Positions 44,387 through 52,328 of a stretch of 64,000 nt of DNA are shown piece by piece (position 1 is the first letter of the stretch; every line of letters begins with the position of its first letter). The stretch comes from Tritonibacter horizontis (GTDB lineage: Bacteria > Pseudomonadota > Alphaproteobacteria > Rhodobacterales > Rhodobacteraceae), in contig NZ_LPUY01000079.1 in the NCBI RefSeq assembly GCF_001518015.1, forward strand, positions 1-64,000, given 5' to 3'. Under the pieces are notes generated by a model that was not told the DNA's origin, searched no databases, and was given only the letters and a program-made list of their open reading frames with translations. Made by a program: the position numbers and the translations under genes.

Positions 44387-45946
44387 ATGTCGCAGACAGT
44401 TGCGCGCAAACGCCGCGGGGGCGGCAGGGCAGGGGCCGCGGCCCGTCGCGGCACGGCCACGCTCGAACAGATGCCCTGGGCGCCGCCCCTCAATATCGAC
44501 CGCCCCGTTGAGCCGCTGACACCGGAAGGGATCGCCGCCATTCACGATGGCGCGATGCGTATCCTCGAAGAAATCGGCGTGATGTTCCTCAATGACGAGG
44601 CGCTTGCGATCTTTCGGCAGGCCGGGGTCAAGGTCGATGGCGCGCTGGTGCGGATGGATCGTGATTTTGTCATGGAGATGATCGCCAAGGCGCCATCTGA
44701 ATTCACCCTCACACCGCGCAATCCGGATCACGCAATCCGCATCGGCGGCAACACGATGGTGTTCGGCAATGTCTCCTCGCCGCCGAACTACTGGGATCTC
44801 GATCTGAACAAAAAAGTCCCCGGTACGCGGGTGCATTGTCAGAATTTGTTGAAGCTGACGCAGTACTTCAACTGTATCCATTTTGCAGGCGGCTACCCGG
44901 TTGAACCCGTGGACCTGCATGCCTCCACCCGCCATCTGGATGTTCTCTATGACAAGCTGACGCTGACCGACAAAGTCATGCATGCCTATTCGCTCGGCAA
45001 GGAGCGGGTCGAGGATGTGATGGAAATGGTGCGGATTGCGGGCGGATTGAGCGAGGCCGAGTTCGAGGCCAAGCCGCATATGTACACCAATATCAATTCC
45101 ACCTCGCCGCTCAAACATGACGAGCCGATGATCGACGGGTCTTTGCGTCTCATCCGGCGTGGCCAGCCTGTAGTGGTGTCGCCCTTTACGCTGGCGGGGG
45201 CGATGGCGCCGGTAACGATGGCGGGGGCGGTCGCACAGTCCCTGGCGGAATCTCTCTGTGCAATTGCGTTGTTTCAATATGTCCGTCCCGGCGCCCCTTG
45301 CGCCATTGGCACGTTCACGTCGAATGTTGATATGAAATCCGGCGCGCCTGCCTTTGGCACGCCGGAATACATGCGGGCGACCCAGATGACAGGTCAGATG
45401 GCGCGCTTCTATAACCTGCCGCTGCGCTCCTCCGGGGTCTGCGCCGCGAATGTCCCCGATGGCCAAGCGATGTGGGAGACATCAAATTCGCTCTGGGCGG
45501 CGGTGCAATCCGGCACCCATATGGTCTATCACGCCGCTGGCTGGCTGGAGGGCGGGCTGATCGCAAGCCCGGAAAAATTCATTATGGACTGCGAAGTGCT
45601 GCAGATGATCCAGCGATATATGGATCCGTCGATCAACGCGACCGGAGTGGATGAAATCGCGCTGGATGCGATCCGCGAGGTCGGCAACGAGGGGCATTTC
45701 TTTGGCATCCAGCACACCCAGGATCGCTATGCCACCGCGTTCTATCAGCCGTTTCTGAGCGATTGGCGCAACTACGAAGCCTGGGAGGCGGCGGGCAGTG
45801 TCTGGACCGCGGAACGCGCCAACAAGATGTTCAAGGATATTCTGGCCGAATATCAGGAACCTGAAATGGATCCGGCCATCCGCGAGGAACTTGCTGCCTT
45901 TGTCGCCCGTCGCAAGGCCGAGGGCGGCGCCCCTACAGATTTTTAA
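44387..45946 (+). CDS. MttB-family (non-pyrrolysine) methyltransferase
   Basis: This 519-residue member of the trimethylamine methyltransferase superfamily has the conserved FGNVSSPPNYWDLD, NINSTSPLKHDEPMIDG and SPFTLAGAMAPVTMAG segments. There is no in-frame amber codon, so it is not a pyrrolysine enzyme. Non-pyrrolysine members such as MtgB demethylate glycine betaine with a corrinoid protein. No corrinoid protein or MtgA partner is adjacent, so the acceptor is unclear. The N-terminus (ARKRRGGGRAGAAARRG) is unusually basic. GGAGAGG precedes the ATG. Confidence 0.88.
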   Translation: MSQTVARKRRGGGRAGAAARRGTATLEQMPWAPPLNIDRPVEPLTPEGIAAIHDGAMRILEEIGVMFLNDEALAIFRQAGVKVDGALVRMDRDFVMEMIAKAPSEFTLTPRNPDHAIRIGGNTMVFGNVSSPPNYWDLDLNKKVPGTRVHCQNLLKLTQYFNCIHFAGGYPVEPVDLHASTRHLDVLYDKLTLTDKVMHAYSLGKERVEDVMEMVRIAGGLSEAEFEAKPHMYTNINSTSPLKHDEPMIDGSLRLIRRGQPVVVSPFTLAGAMAPVTMAGAVAQSLAESLCAIALFQYVRPGAPCAIGTFTSNVDMKSGAPAFGTPEYMRATQMTGQMARFYNLPLRSSGVCAANVPDGQAMWETSNSLWAAVQSGTHMVYHAAGWLEGGLIASPEKFIMDCEVLQMIQRYMDPSINATGVDEIALDAIREVGNEGHFFGIQHTQDRYATAFYQPFLSDWRNYEAWEAAGSVWTAERANKMFKDILAEYQEPEMDPAIREELAAFVARRKAEGGAPTDF

Positions 45947-46350
45947 CTTTCTGTCTTGCGCTGCCTTTGTTCGGTAACTTTCCTAACGAATTGACCCGCC
46001 GCGCTCACAAATTGTTGGAGCGCGGGAGGTTTTGCACTATGGTGCCCACGTTACGAGCAACACGGAAACGATAGGGAACGAGTAAAAACTCCCGCCTAGC
46101 AGGCGTATCAGGCGCTGAAAGCGGTGCTGGGAGAGTAAAACGAGCGATTCGCGACGTCAGGATGATTGAGTTCATGGGCCCGGTCCCATTGGCTCTTGTT
46201 CTGTATTTTCGGTGGCCGGACGGGATGGCATGCACACCTGCGTGACGCCGCCAGTGAATGCGTTATGAAGAATACGAAATTGTAAATATTCGGCCTTTCT
46301 TAAGCATGCGCGTTTAAGTCTGGTCCAAAGGTGAAATAGGGAAAGACCGT
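45947..46350. other. Intergenic region before the H-NOX gene
   Basis: No convincing gene was found in these 404 bases; a 76-codon minus-strand frame at 46005-46235 has no family match. The region contains a possible folded element at 46087-46136. It also contains a palindrome-like cttaa...ttaag at 46299-46318, 33 bases before the H-NOX start, and a duplicated taactttc near 45952 and 45974. Confidence 0.5.
46299..46318. promoter_or_regulatory. Palindromic site upstream of the H-NOX gene
   Basis: The arms cttaa (46299-46303) and ttaag (46314-46318) flank a GC-rich ten-base centre that itself contains gcatgc. It is 33 bases before the start codon, where an operator or the 3' part of the promoter would lie. 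Confidence 0.3.
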
Positions 46351-46938
46351 ATGCACGGTTTGATCAACAGGGCCGTTCAGGCGTTTGTCACCAGTACCTA
46401 TGGGGCAAAACGTTGGGATGAAATCATGGATGCGAGCGAGCTTGGGTTTGCCGAGTTCGAAGCCATGCTTGTGTACCCGGAAGATCAATCCATGCGGATG
46501 CTGCGCGCGGTGGAGCGCCGCCTGGAGCGTCCGTTGCCGGAAATTCTGGAAGACGTCGGCACGTTTCTTGTCTCGAACCCGCAGGTCGAGGCACTGCGAC
46601 GGCTCTTGCGGTTTGGCGGCGTCAACTATGTCGATTTCCTGCACTCTCTGGACGATCTGCCGGATCGCGCCCGCTTGGCTGTTTCTGACCTGCATTTGCC
46701 GGGGCTGGAATTGATCGAACAGGCGCCTGGTCAGTTCGATCTGCTCTGTCATCCCGGCGTCCCCGGCTATGCACAGGTCATGACCGGCGTTCTGCGGGCA
46801 ATGGCCGATGACTATGGTGCCCTGGTCATTCTCGATCAAACCGGAACGCAGGACGGGGCGGATGTGATTTCCATCACGTTGATCGAGAGCGAGTTCTCCG
46901 AAGGCCGGAGCTTTGATCTGGGGGCGCATCCACTATGA
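46351..46938 (+). CDS. H-NOX-like protein lacking haem-binding residues
   Basis: This 195-residue protein has the H-NOX (HNOB) fold signature: N-terminus MHGLINRAVQ, DVGTFLVSNP in place of FG-x-F and a final GADVISITLIE strand. By alignment to soluble guanylate cyclase, the proximal histidine position (LDALHDHL) is P104 in SLDDLPDRA. The YxSxR motif that holds the haem propionates reads CHPGV (133-137). Haem binding is therefore unlikely. Its stop overlaps the HNOBA-GGDEF gene by four bases, so it probably acts as an input or partner of that protein. Confidence 0.83.
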   Translation: MHGLINRAVQAFVTSTYGAKRWDEIMDASELGFAEFEAMLVYPEDQSMRMLRAVERRLERPLPEILEDVGTFLVSNPQVEALRRLLRFGGVNYVDFLHSLDDLPDRARLAVSDLHLPGLELIEQAPGQFDLLCHPGVPGYAQVMTGVLRAMADDYGALVILDQTGTQDGADVISITLIESEFSEGRSFDLGAHPL

Positions 46939-47951
46939 TGAGTTTTGATGACCTGAAGGCTTTGGCCAATCAAATCTGCCCCTTGCATGTGATCATCAAC
47001 GCCGAGGGCAAGATCGTCAGCTTCGGTCCCACATTGCAAAAACTCAGCAGCGGAGCCAGCTGGGCTGACCAGCCCTTCTTTGACATCTTCGAATTGCAGC
47101 GGCCCCGCTGGGTCAAGTCGATCGCCGACCTGTTGGAAACCACCGGCAGCAAGCTGCATTTCCAGCTTCGTTCGGAACCGCATACCCGCATGAAAGGGGT
47201 GCTGGTGCCACTGCCGGAGGGGCGGGGGGCCTTTATCAACCTGTCTTTTGGGATCTCTGTCCTGGATGCCGTCCGCGACTTCAACCTGACGAGCCAGGAC
47301 TTCTCGCCCACGGATCTGACCATCGAGATGCTCTATCTCGTGGAAGCAAAATCCGCCGCGATGGAAGCGTCGCGGCAGCTGAACCTGCGGCTTCAGGGGG
47401 CAAAGATCGCCGCGGAAGAGCAGGCCTTTACCGACACGCTGACCGGTTTGAAAAACCGTCGGGCGATGGATCATGTGTTGAACCGCCTGATCACAAGCGG
47501 CCGCGATTTTGCGCTCATGCATGTGGATCTCGACTTCTTTAAACAGGTCAACGACACTTTTGGCCATGCGGCGGGGGATGCTGTGTTGCAGCGGGTTGCC
47601 GCCATCATGGTGGAATGCACCCGCAAGTCCGACACCGTTGCCCGGGTCGGCGGCGATGAATTTGTCCTCATCTTCGAAGGGTTGATGGATCGCGACCGCC
47701 TCAATGAGCTCGCCAATCGGTTGATCTCCCGGTTGGAGGAACCGATCATGTATGGGGCCGAAACCTGCAAGATCTCGGCCTCGGTCGGCACATCGCTGTC
47801 GTCGTCCATGCTGGCACCGGATGCGGCGCAGCTGCTGCACCAGGCCGATGTGGCGCTTTATGCGGCCAAACGGGCGGGACGGGCGCAGCATATGTTCTAC
47901 GCGCCCCAGCAAGAGGCGCAAATGATGGAACAGGACAGCAAAACTGCGTGA
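46935..47951 (+). CDS. HNOBA-domain diguanylate cyclase
   Basis: This 338-residue cytoplasmic protein has an N-terminal HNOBA/PAS-like domain (about 8-135, CPLHVIINAEGKIVSFGPTL and FFDIFELQRP). A helical linker (about 135-165) leads to a C-terminal GGDEF domain with the intact motif GGDEF (about 239-243) and an RKSD inhibitory site before it. It should synthesise c-di-GMP. HNOBA domains normally bind H-NOX partners, and the overlapping upstream gene supplies one. Confidence 0.87.
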   Translation: MMSFDDLKALANQICPLHVIINAEGKIVSFGPTLQKLSSGASWADQPFFDIFELQRPRWVKSIADLLETTGSKLHFQLRSEPHTRMKGVLVPLPEGRGAFINLSFGISVLDAVRDFNLTSQDFSPTDLTIEMLYLVEAKSAAMEASRQLNLRLQGAKIAAEEQAFTDTLTGLKNRRAMDHVLNRLITSGRDFALMHVDLDFFKQVNDTFGHAAGDAVLQRVAAIMVECTRKSDTVARVGGDEFVLIFEGLMDRDRLNELANRLISRLEEPIMYGAETCKISASVGTSLSSSMLAPDAAQLLHQADVALYAAKRAGRAQHMFYAPQQEAQMMEQDSKTA

Positions 47952-48233
47952 GCTGATGCTTGGTCCTGCTAGCTTTTCTGTCCTTGGCAGGCAGGCAGGG
48001 TGAGGCTGGGGCGCTGGATGGCGCTGCCCTGCCGCCCGCGCCCGATGGGGCCCATCTGATCAACCGACCCTGTCAGGGGGCAGGCGCGGTCTGTGACTCA
48101 TCTCCTTCAGCTGGGTCAGCACGGCTGTGACGGGTCAAAGTGGTCTGGCGAAAATGATTGATAGTGGCGCTTTGTACCGTGCTGCCTGATCGGTATCACC
48201 GCGATGGAGAACACCACCAAGCGGAGCGATTTC

Positions 48234-50312
48234 ATGTCTCAAACCCGTCCAGAGATCGAGGTTCAGACCCTCGCCAGCGTCTGCCCTTTGGACTGCCCGG
48301 ACACCTGCAGCCTGAGTGTTGAGGTCGCCGATGGACGTGTGCTGGCGGTCCGGGGCTCTGATGCCAATCCTTATACTGCAGGGGTGGTCTGCAACAAGGT
48401 GGCGCGGGCCTATCCGGATTTCGTGCACGGGGCCGCGCGTCTGACCCATCCGCTTCGCCGTAGCGGTCCACGGGGCTCTGGCCAGTACGAACAGATCAGC
48501 TGGGATGTGGCGCTGGATGCGGTTCATGCCGGGCTGCAGGCCTCCATCGACCGCTATGGCGCGCAATCTGTCCTGCCGCTGAACTATGCCGGCCCGCATG
48601 GGGAACTGGCCGGCGGGTCGCTGGACAGGCGGTTTTTCTACCGGCTGGGGGCGACACGGATGGACCGGGGGCCGCTGTGTGGCGGTGTCCGCGGATTGGC
48701 CTACGAGAGCCTTTATGGAAACGTTCCCGGCATGCCGCCGGAGCAGGCGGTTCTGTCCGATCTGATTCTGGTCTGGGGCAACAATGTCTCGGTTTCGAAC
48801 CTGCACTTCACCCGGGTGATCAAGGCGGCCCGCGCCAAAGGCGCGCGGCTGGTGGTCATTGATCCCAAGCGGATCAAAATCGCACAACAGGCGGATCTGT
48901 ATCTGCAAGTGCGTCCCGGCACTGACGTGGTTCTGGCGCAGGGCCTCGCATCCGAACTGGAACGCCGGGCGGCTTTCGATCTGGAGTTTATCGGGCAGTG
49001 GACCGTCGGCGTTGAGGCCTATATGGCCGAGGCGCGCACCTACTCGCTGGCTGCCACGGCGGATATCTGCGGCGTGGCCGAGGCGGATCTGCGGCAGCTG
49101 GTCGATTGGTTGCAGACGGCCAAGAACATGGCGACCTCGACCGGAAACGGGATGGAGCGTGGACGTTCGGGTGGCTCGGGCCTGCGCGCGGCGATGGCGC
49201 TGAATGCTCTGCTGGGGCAGCACGGTCGTCCGGGCGCGGGGGTGATTGCGAAATCCGGGCTGGCCGCGCCAAAGACGCGGGCCCGGTTGCAGGGCGATCA
49301 TCTGATTGATCCCGGCACGCGGGTGGTCAATATCCTTGATGTCGCGCGGCTGATGCTGGACCGCAAGCAGGCGACCCCGGTGGGGGCCGTGATGATCTAC
49401 AATCACAACCCGGTTGCCACGCATCCGGATCAGACCCGGATGATCGAGGCGCTGAGCCAGGAAGAGCTGTTTGTAGTGGGGTGCGATGTGGTGATGACCG
49501 ATAGCATGGCCTATTGCGACATCATCCTGCCCGCAGCCAGCCATTTTGAACATGACGAGATCTTTGCCGCCTACGGTCAGAACTATGTTCAACGGGCCGA
49601 GCCGGTGATTGCCACGGTGGGGGAAAGCCTGCCCAACACCGAAATTTTTCGTCGCTTGGCGGCCCGTTTTGGTTTCACCGAAGACGCCCACCAGGCCAGC
49701 GATATCGCATTGATGGATGACGCCATGGATGCCAGCCATCCTCAGTTCGCGGGCCGTCGGCCGAGCGAGATGGGGACCGACCGCGCGTTGGAAATGCAGG
49801 CAGCGGAAGGCGCGGCGCTGGTTCTGTGCGATACCGTTCGCCCGGCGACCAAGTCCGGCCGTATCGAGTTGTTCAGCGACGCGCTTCAGGAGAGGTTCGG
49901 ATTCGGCGTGCCGCGTTATGACCCGGCGCGGCAGGATCTCCCCCTGGTTCTGATCACGCCAAGTTCGGAAAAGCGCATCAATTCGATCTTTGGCAGCGCC
50001 CCGTTGTCAGAGGGGCCTGAACATCTCGAGGTGCATCCCAGGGACGCCGCTGCGCGTGGCCTGAAAGACGGAGCCTTGGTCGAAATTCGCAACGCTCGCG
50101 GTGCGGTGACATTCGTGCTGCGGATTTCAGACGCGATGCAGCCCGGCGTGGTCTATGCGCCCAAAGGGGCCTGGCGGAAAACATCTCGCACCGGTTTGAC
50201 GGCGAATGCTTTGATCTCATCCAGCCTGCGCACCGATATCGGGGACGGGGCCTGCTACAACGAGACATTCGTCGAACTTTTGGCCTGTCCTGTTGATCCG
50301 GCCTCCGCTTAG
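48234..50312 (+). CDS. Molybdopterin oxidoreductase with N-terminal [4Fe-4S] site
   Basis: This 692-residue member of the DMSO-reductase superfamily (COG0243) has a [4Fe-4S] binding set at C17, C21, C25 and C53. A probable molybdenum-ligand cysteine is at about residue 149 in GPLCGG. Conserved pieces such as DLILVWGNNVS, VVIDPKRIK, CDIILPAASHFEHDE and a C-terminal MopB domain follow. No Tat signal is visible, so it is probably cytoplasmic. No electron-transfer subunit is next to it. The physiological substrate is unknown. The start MSQTRPEIE is preceded by GGAG. Confidence 0.87.
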   Translation: MSQTRPEIEVQTLASVCPLDCPDTCSLSVEVADGRVLAVRGSDANPYTAGVVCNKVARAYPDFVHGAARLTHPLRRSGPRGSGQYEQISWDVALDAVHAGLQASIDRYGAQSVLPLNYAGPHGELAGGSLDRRFFYRLGATRMDRGPLCGGVRGLAYESLYGNVPGMPPEQAVLSDLILVWGNNVSVSNLHFTRVIKAARAKGARLVVIDPKRIKIAQQADLYLQVRPGTDVVLAQGLASELERRAAFDLEFIGQWTVGVEAYMAEARTYSLAATADICGVAEADLRQLVDWLQTAKNMATSTGNGMERGRSGGSGLRAAMALNALLGQHGRPGAGVIAKSGLAAPKTRARLQGDHLIDPGTRVVNILDVARLMLDRKQATPVGAVMIYNHNPVATHPDQTRMIEALSQEELFVVGCDVVMTDSMAYCDIILPAASHFEHDEIFAAYGQNYVQRAEPVIATVGESLPNTEIFRRLAARFGFTEDAHQASDIALMDDAMDASHPQFAGRRPSEMGTDRALEMQAAEGAALVLCDTVRPATKSGRIELFSDALQERFGFGVPRYDPARQDLPLVLITPSSEKRINSIFGSAPLSEGPEHLEVHPRDAAARGLKDGALVEIRNARGAVTFVLRISDAMQPGVVYAPKGAWRKTSRTGLTANALISSSLRTDIGDGACYNETFVELLACPVDPASA

Positions 50313-50393
50313 GCGGGGGCGGCAGATGGTTGCATCCGATTTGGTCTGGTCGTAGCTTTGCCCGCGAAGAAACGTACCAAGGCCAATTCCGTG

Positions 50394-51788
50394 ATGCTTG
50401 CCCCTGCGGGAGTTCTGCTGGACCGCAATTCCGAGCTGCCGATCTTTGAACAGATCTGCGCGGCGATCCGCAGCCGTATTCGCTCTGGCGGGCTGGGCTC
50501 GGGCGCGCGCCTGCCCGCGACCCGGGCGCTGGCGGCAGATCTGGGGGTGGCGCGGGCAACCGTGGTCACCGCCTATGAACAACTGGTAGCCGAAGGATAT
50601 CTCGCGGCGCGGCGCGGGTCCGGCTACCGGGTGTGCGCCATGGGCGAGGTGGAGCTGCCGCCCGATGTGCGTCCGCCGCCGGTGCAGGAGCTTACGGTGC
50701 AGGGCCCGTTGCTGCTCGAGGCGGGAGAGCCCGATATGCGGCTGTTCCCGCATGGCGCCTGGGCGAAATGTGTGTCCCGGCTCTGTCGGACGCGTCCGAC
50801 GGATCTGTTGACCGGCTGCGGTCCCTTTGGCCATCCGCAGTTGCGCCAGGCGATTGCCGCCCATGTGCGGGACTGGCGTGGGATTGCGGCCCGCCCCGAG
50901 CAGGTGTTTGTCACCTCCGGCGCCACCGAGGCGCTCGATCTCTGCCTGTCTGCGCTGGCCTCCGGCAGCGGCACCATTGGGGTCGAGGATCCGGGGTTCC
51001 CGCCGATCCGCCAGTTCGCCGAGGCCCAGGGCCATCTGATCCGCGATCTCTGCCTGGATGATCAGGGCGCGGAGGTCCCGACCGTCGGCGATGGGACAGA
51101 TGTGGTGGCATTGACCCCCTCGCACCAATATCCTTTGGGCGGCGCGATGAGCGCCGGGCGACGGCAAAGCTTTGTCGCCTGGGCGGCCCAGTCGCAGGGA
51201 TGGATCATCGAAGACGACTATGATTCCGAATTCCGTTATGCAGGGCGGCCGATCCCAGCGCTGGCGAGCGTCGATAGCCAGGGACGCACCGTCTATATCG
51301 GCAGCTTTTCAAAGATTTTCTCGAACGGTTTGCGTCTGGGCTATATTGTCGCGCCGGACAGGCTGGTTGAACAGATGCGGCGCACCATCCTCCGCAAGGG
51401 GGCCCGGGCCAGCGCAATGCCACAGGCCGCCCTTGCGGATTTCATGCTGCAGGGCGAGTTCTATCGCCATCTGCGCCGGGTGCGCCGTGTCTATGCCGAA
51501 CGGCACCGCACCCTGATCGAACGGCTGGGACGTGATTTTGCGGATGTGGGCGAGGTTGTCGATCATCATGCCGGCATGCAGGTGGTGCTGCATCTGCGGC
51601 CAGGGTTGAGTGACAGCAAGATCGCAGCAGAGGCCCGGAAAAATGGCGTTGGCGTAGATGCATTGTCGAGCTTCAGCCGTCGCGCCGGGGCCTTTAACGG
51701 CGCGGTTCTCGGGGCCTGTCTCAATGATCTGGATGAACAGCAGGACGCGTTGCAACGCCTGCGACGGGTCATTTCCTCAACAGAGTAA
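50394..51788 (+). CDS. MocR-type GntR/aminotransferase regulator
   Basis: This 464-residue MocR-family protein has a GntR winged helix (about 10-75, LPIFEQICAAIRSRI and RATVVTAYEQLVAEGYL) and a class I aminotransferase-like domain with the PLP-lysine motif GSFSKIFSNGLRLGY. Members bind PLP or amino acids and control linked genes. No pdxST or GABA genes are near, so its target is not evident; the upstream oxidoreductase gene, in the same direction, is one option. The ATG at 50394 is chosen; a TTG at 50358 is also open. Confidence 0.88.
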   Translation: MLAPAGVLLDRNSELPIFEQICAAIRSRIRSGGLGSGARLPATRALAADLGVARATVVTAYEQLVAEGYLAARRGSGYRVCAMGEVELPPDVRPPPVQELTVQGPLLLEAGEPDMRLFPHGAWAKCVSRLCRTRPTDLLTGCGPFGHPQLRQAIAAHVRDWRGIAARPEQVFVTSGATEALDLCLSALASGSGTIGVEDPGFPPIRQFAEAQGHLIRDLCLDDQGAEVPTVGDGTDVVALTPSHQYPLGGAMSAGRRQSFVAWAAQSQGWIIEDDYDSEFRYAGRPIPALASVDSQGRTVYIGSFSKIFSNGLRLGYIVAPDRLVEQMRRTILRKGARASAMPQAALADFMLQGEFYRHLRRVRRVYAERHRTLIERLGRDFADVGEVVDHHAGMQVVLHLRPGLSDSKIAAEARKNGVGVDALSSFSRRAGAFNGAVLGACLNDLDEQQDALQRLRRVISSTE

Positions 51789-51852
51789 TCCCCGCCGCAA
51801 GCGCGGTCTTGACGTATGTGAGTGGTGGATTGCGCCAGCGTATAAAAAAAAT

Positions 51853-51927
51853 TGGCAGCCCGTAGGGGAATCGAACCCCTCTTTCCAGGTTGAAAACCTG
51901 GCGTCCTAACCGATAGACGAACGGGCC
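51853..51927 (-). tRNA. tRNA-Glu (TTC), first copy
   Basis: Read on the minus strand it forms a complete cloverleaf. The acceptor GGCCCGT pairs with ACGGGCT (first pair G-U), followed by the D arm, anticodon stem CCAGG/CCTGG with loop TTTTCAA (anticodon TTC), T arm GAGGGGTTCGATTCCCCT and an encoded CCA end. It is identical to the copy 290 bp further on. Confidence 0.97.
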
Positions 51928-52142
51928 GCGCTGCGCGTGAGGGGGTGTTTACTCAGTCCCCCATGGCTACGCAAGAGGGAAACGGCAGAAAGTTCAAAGT
52001 TTTTGCGACAGGCCCAAGGGATTTCAAAAACGCTTTTAAAACAGCGCCATAAGCCAGTGCGTTTGCCAGACGCAACCCGAGCGGCGTCTTCGCCAAAGGC
52101 GAGACAACAGATCAAAAGCAGTATTGTGTTAGGAGGGTAAAG

Positions 52143-52217
52143 TGGCAGCCCGTAGGGGAATCGAACCCCTCTTTCCAGGTTGAAAACCTGGCGTCCTAAC
52201 CGATAGACGAACGGGCC
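52143..52217 (-). tRNA. tRNA-Glu (TTC), second copy
   Basis: This is a second identical 75-base tRNA-Glu on the same strand, with anticodon TTC and encoded CCA. The spacer between the copies (51928-52142) is unlike the tRNA and shows no gene. Confidence 0.97.
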
Positions 52218-52328
52218 ACGCGGTGTGAGCGCGTATCTAGGGTTTTGCGCTCCGCCCCGCAAGCGAAAAAGCGCTGTCCGGGAGAAATTTCTTATACACA
52301 GGCGAAAGCAGGCGCGAAACCGGCGGGC

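Noticed and set aside
44387-45946. MttB homologue considered as a pyrrolysine-containing trimethylamine methyltransferase
   Set aside because: The frame has no in-frame amber codon, and no pyrrolysine genes are in the window.
46005-46235. 76-codon minus-strand frame before the H-NOX gene
   Set aside because: No motif or ribosome site. It lies in a region better explained as regulatory or structured DNA.
50394-51788. MocR protein considered as PdxR, regulator of vitamin B6 synthesis
   Set aside because: No pdxS or pdxT is adjacent, so the specific name is not supported.
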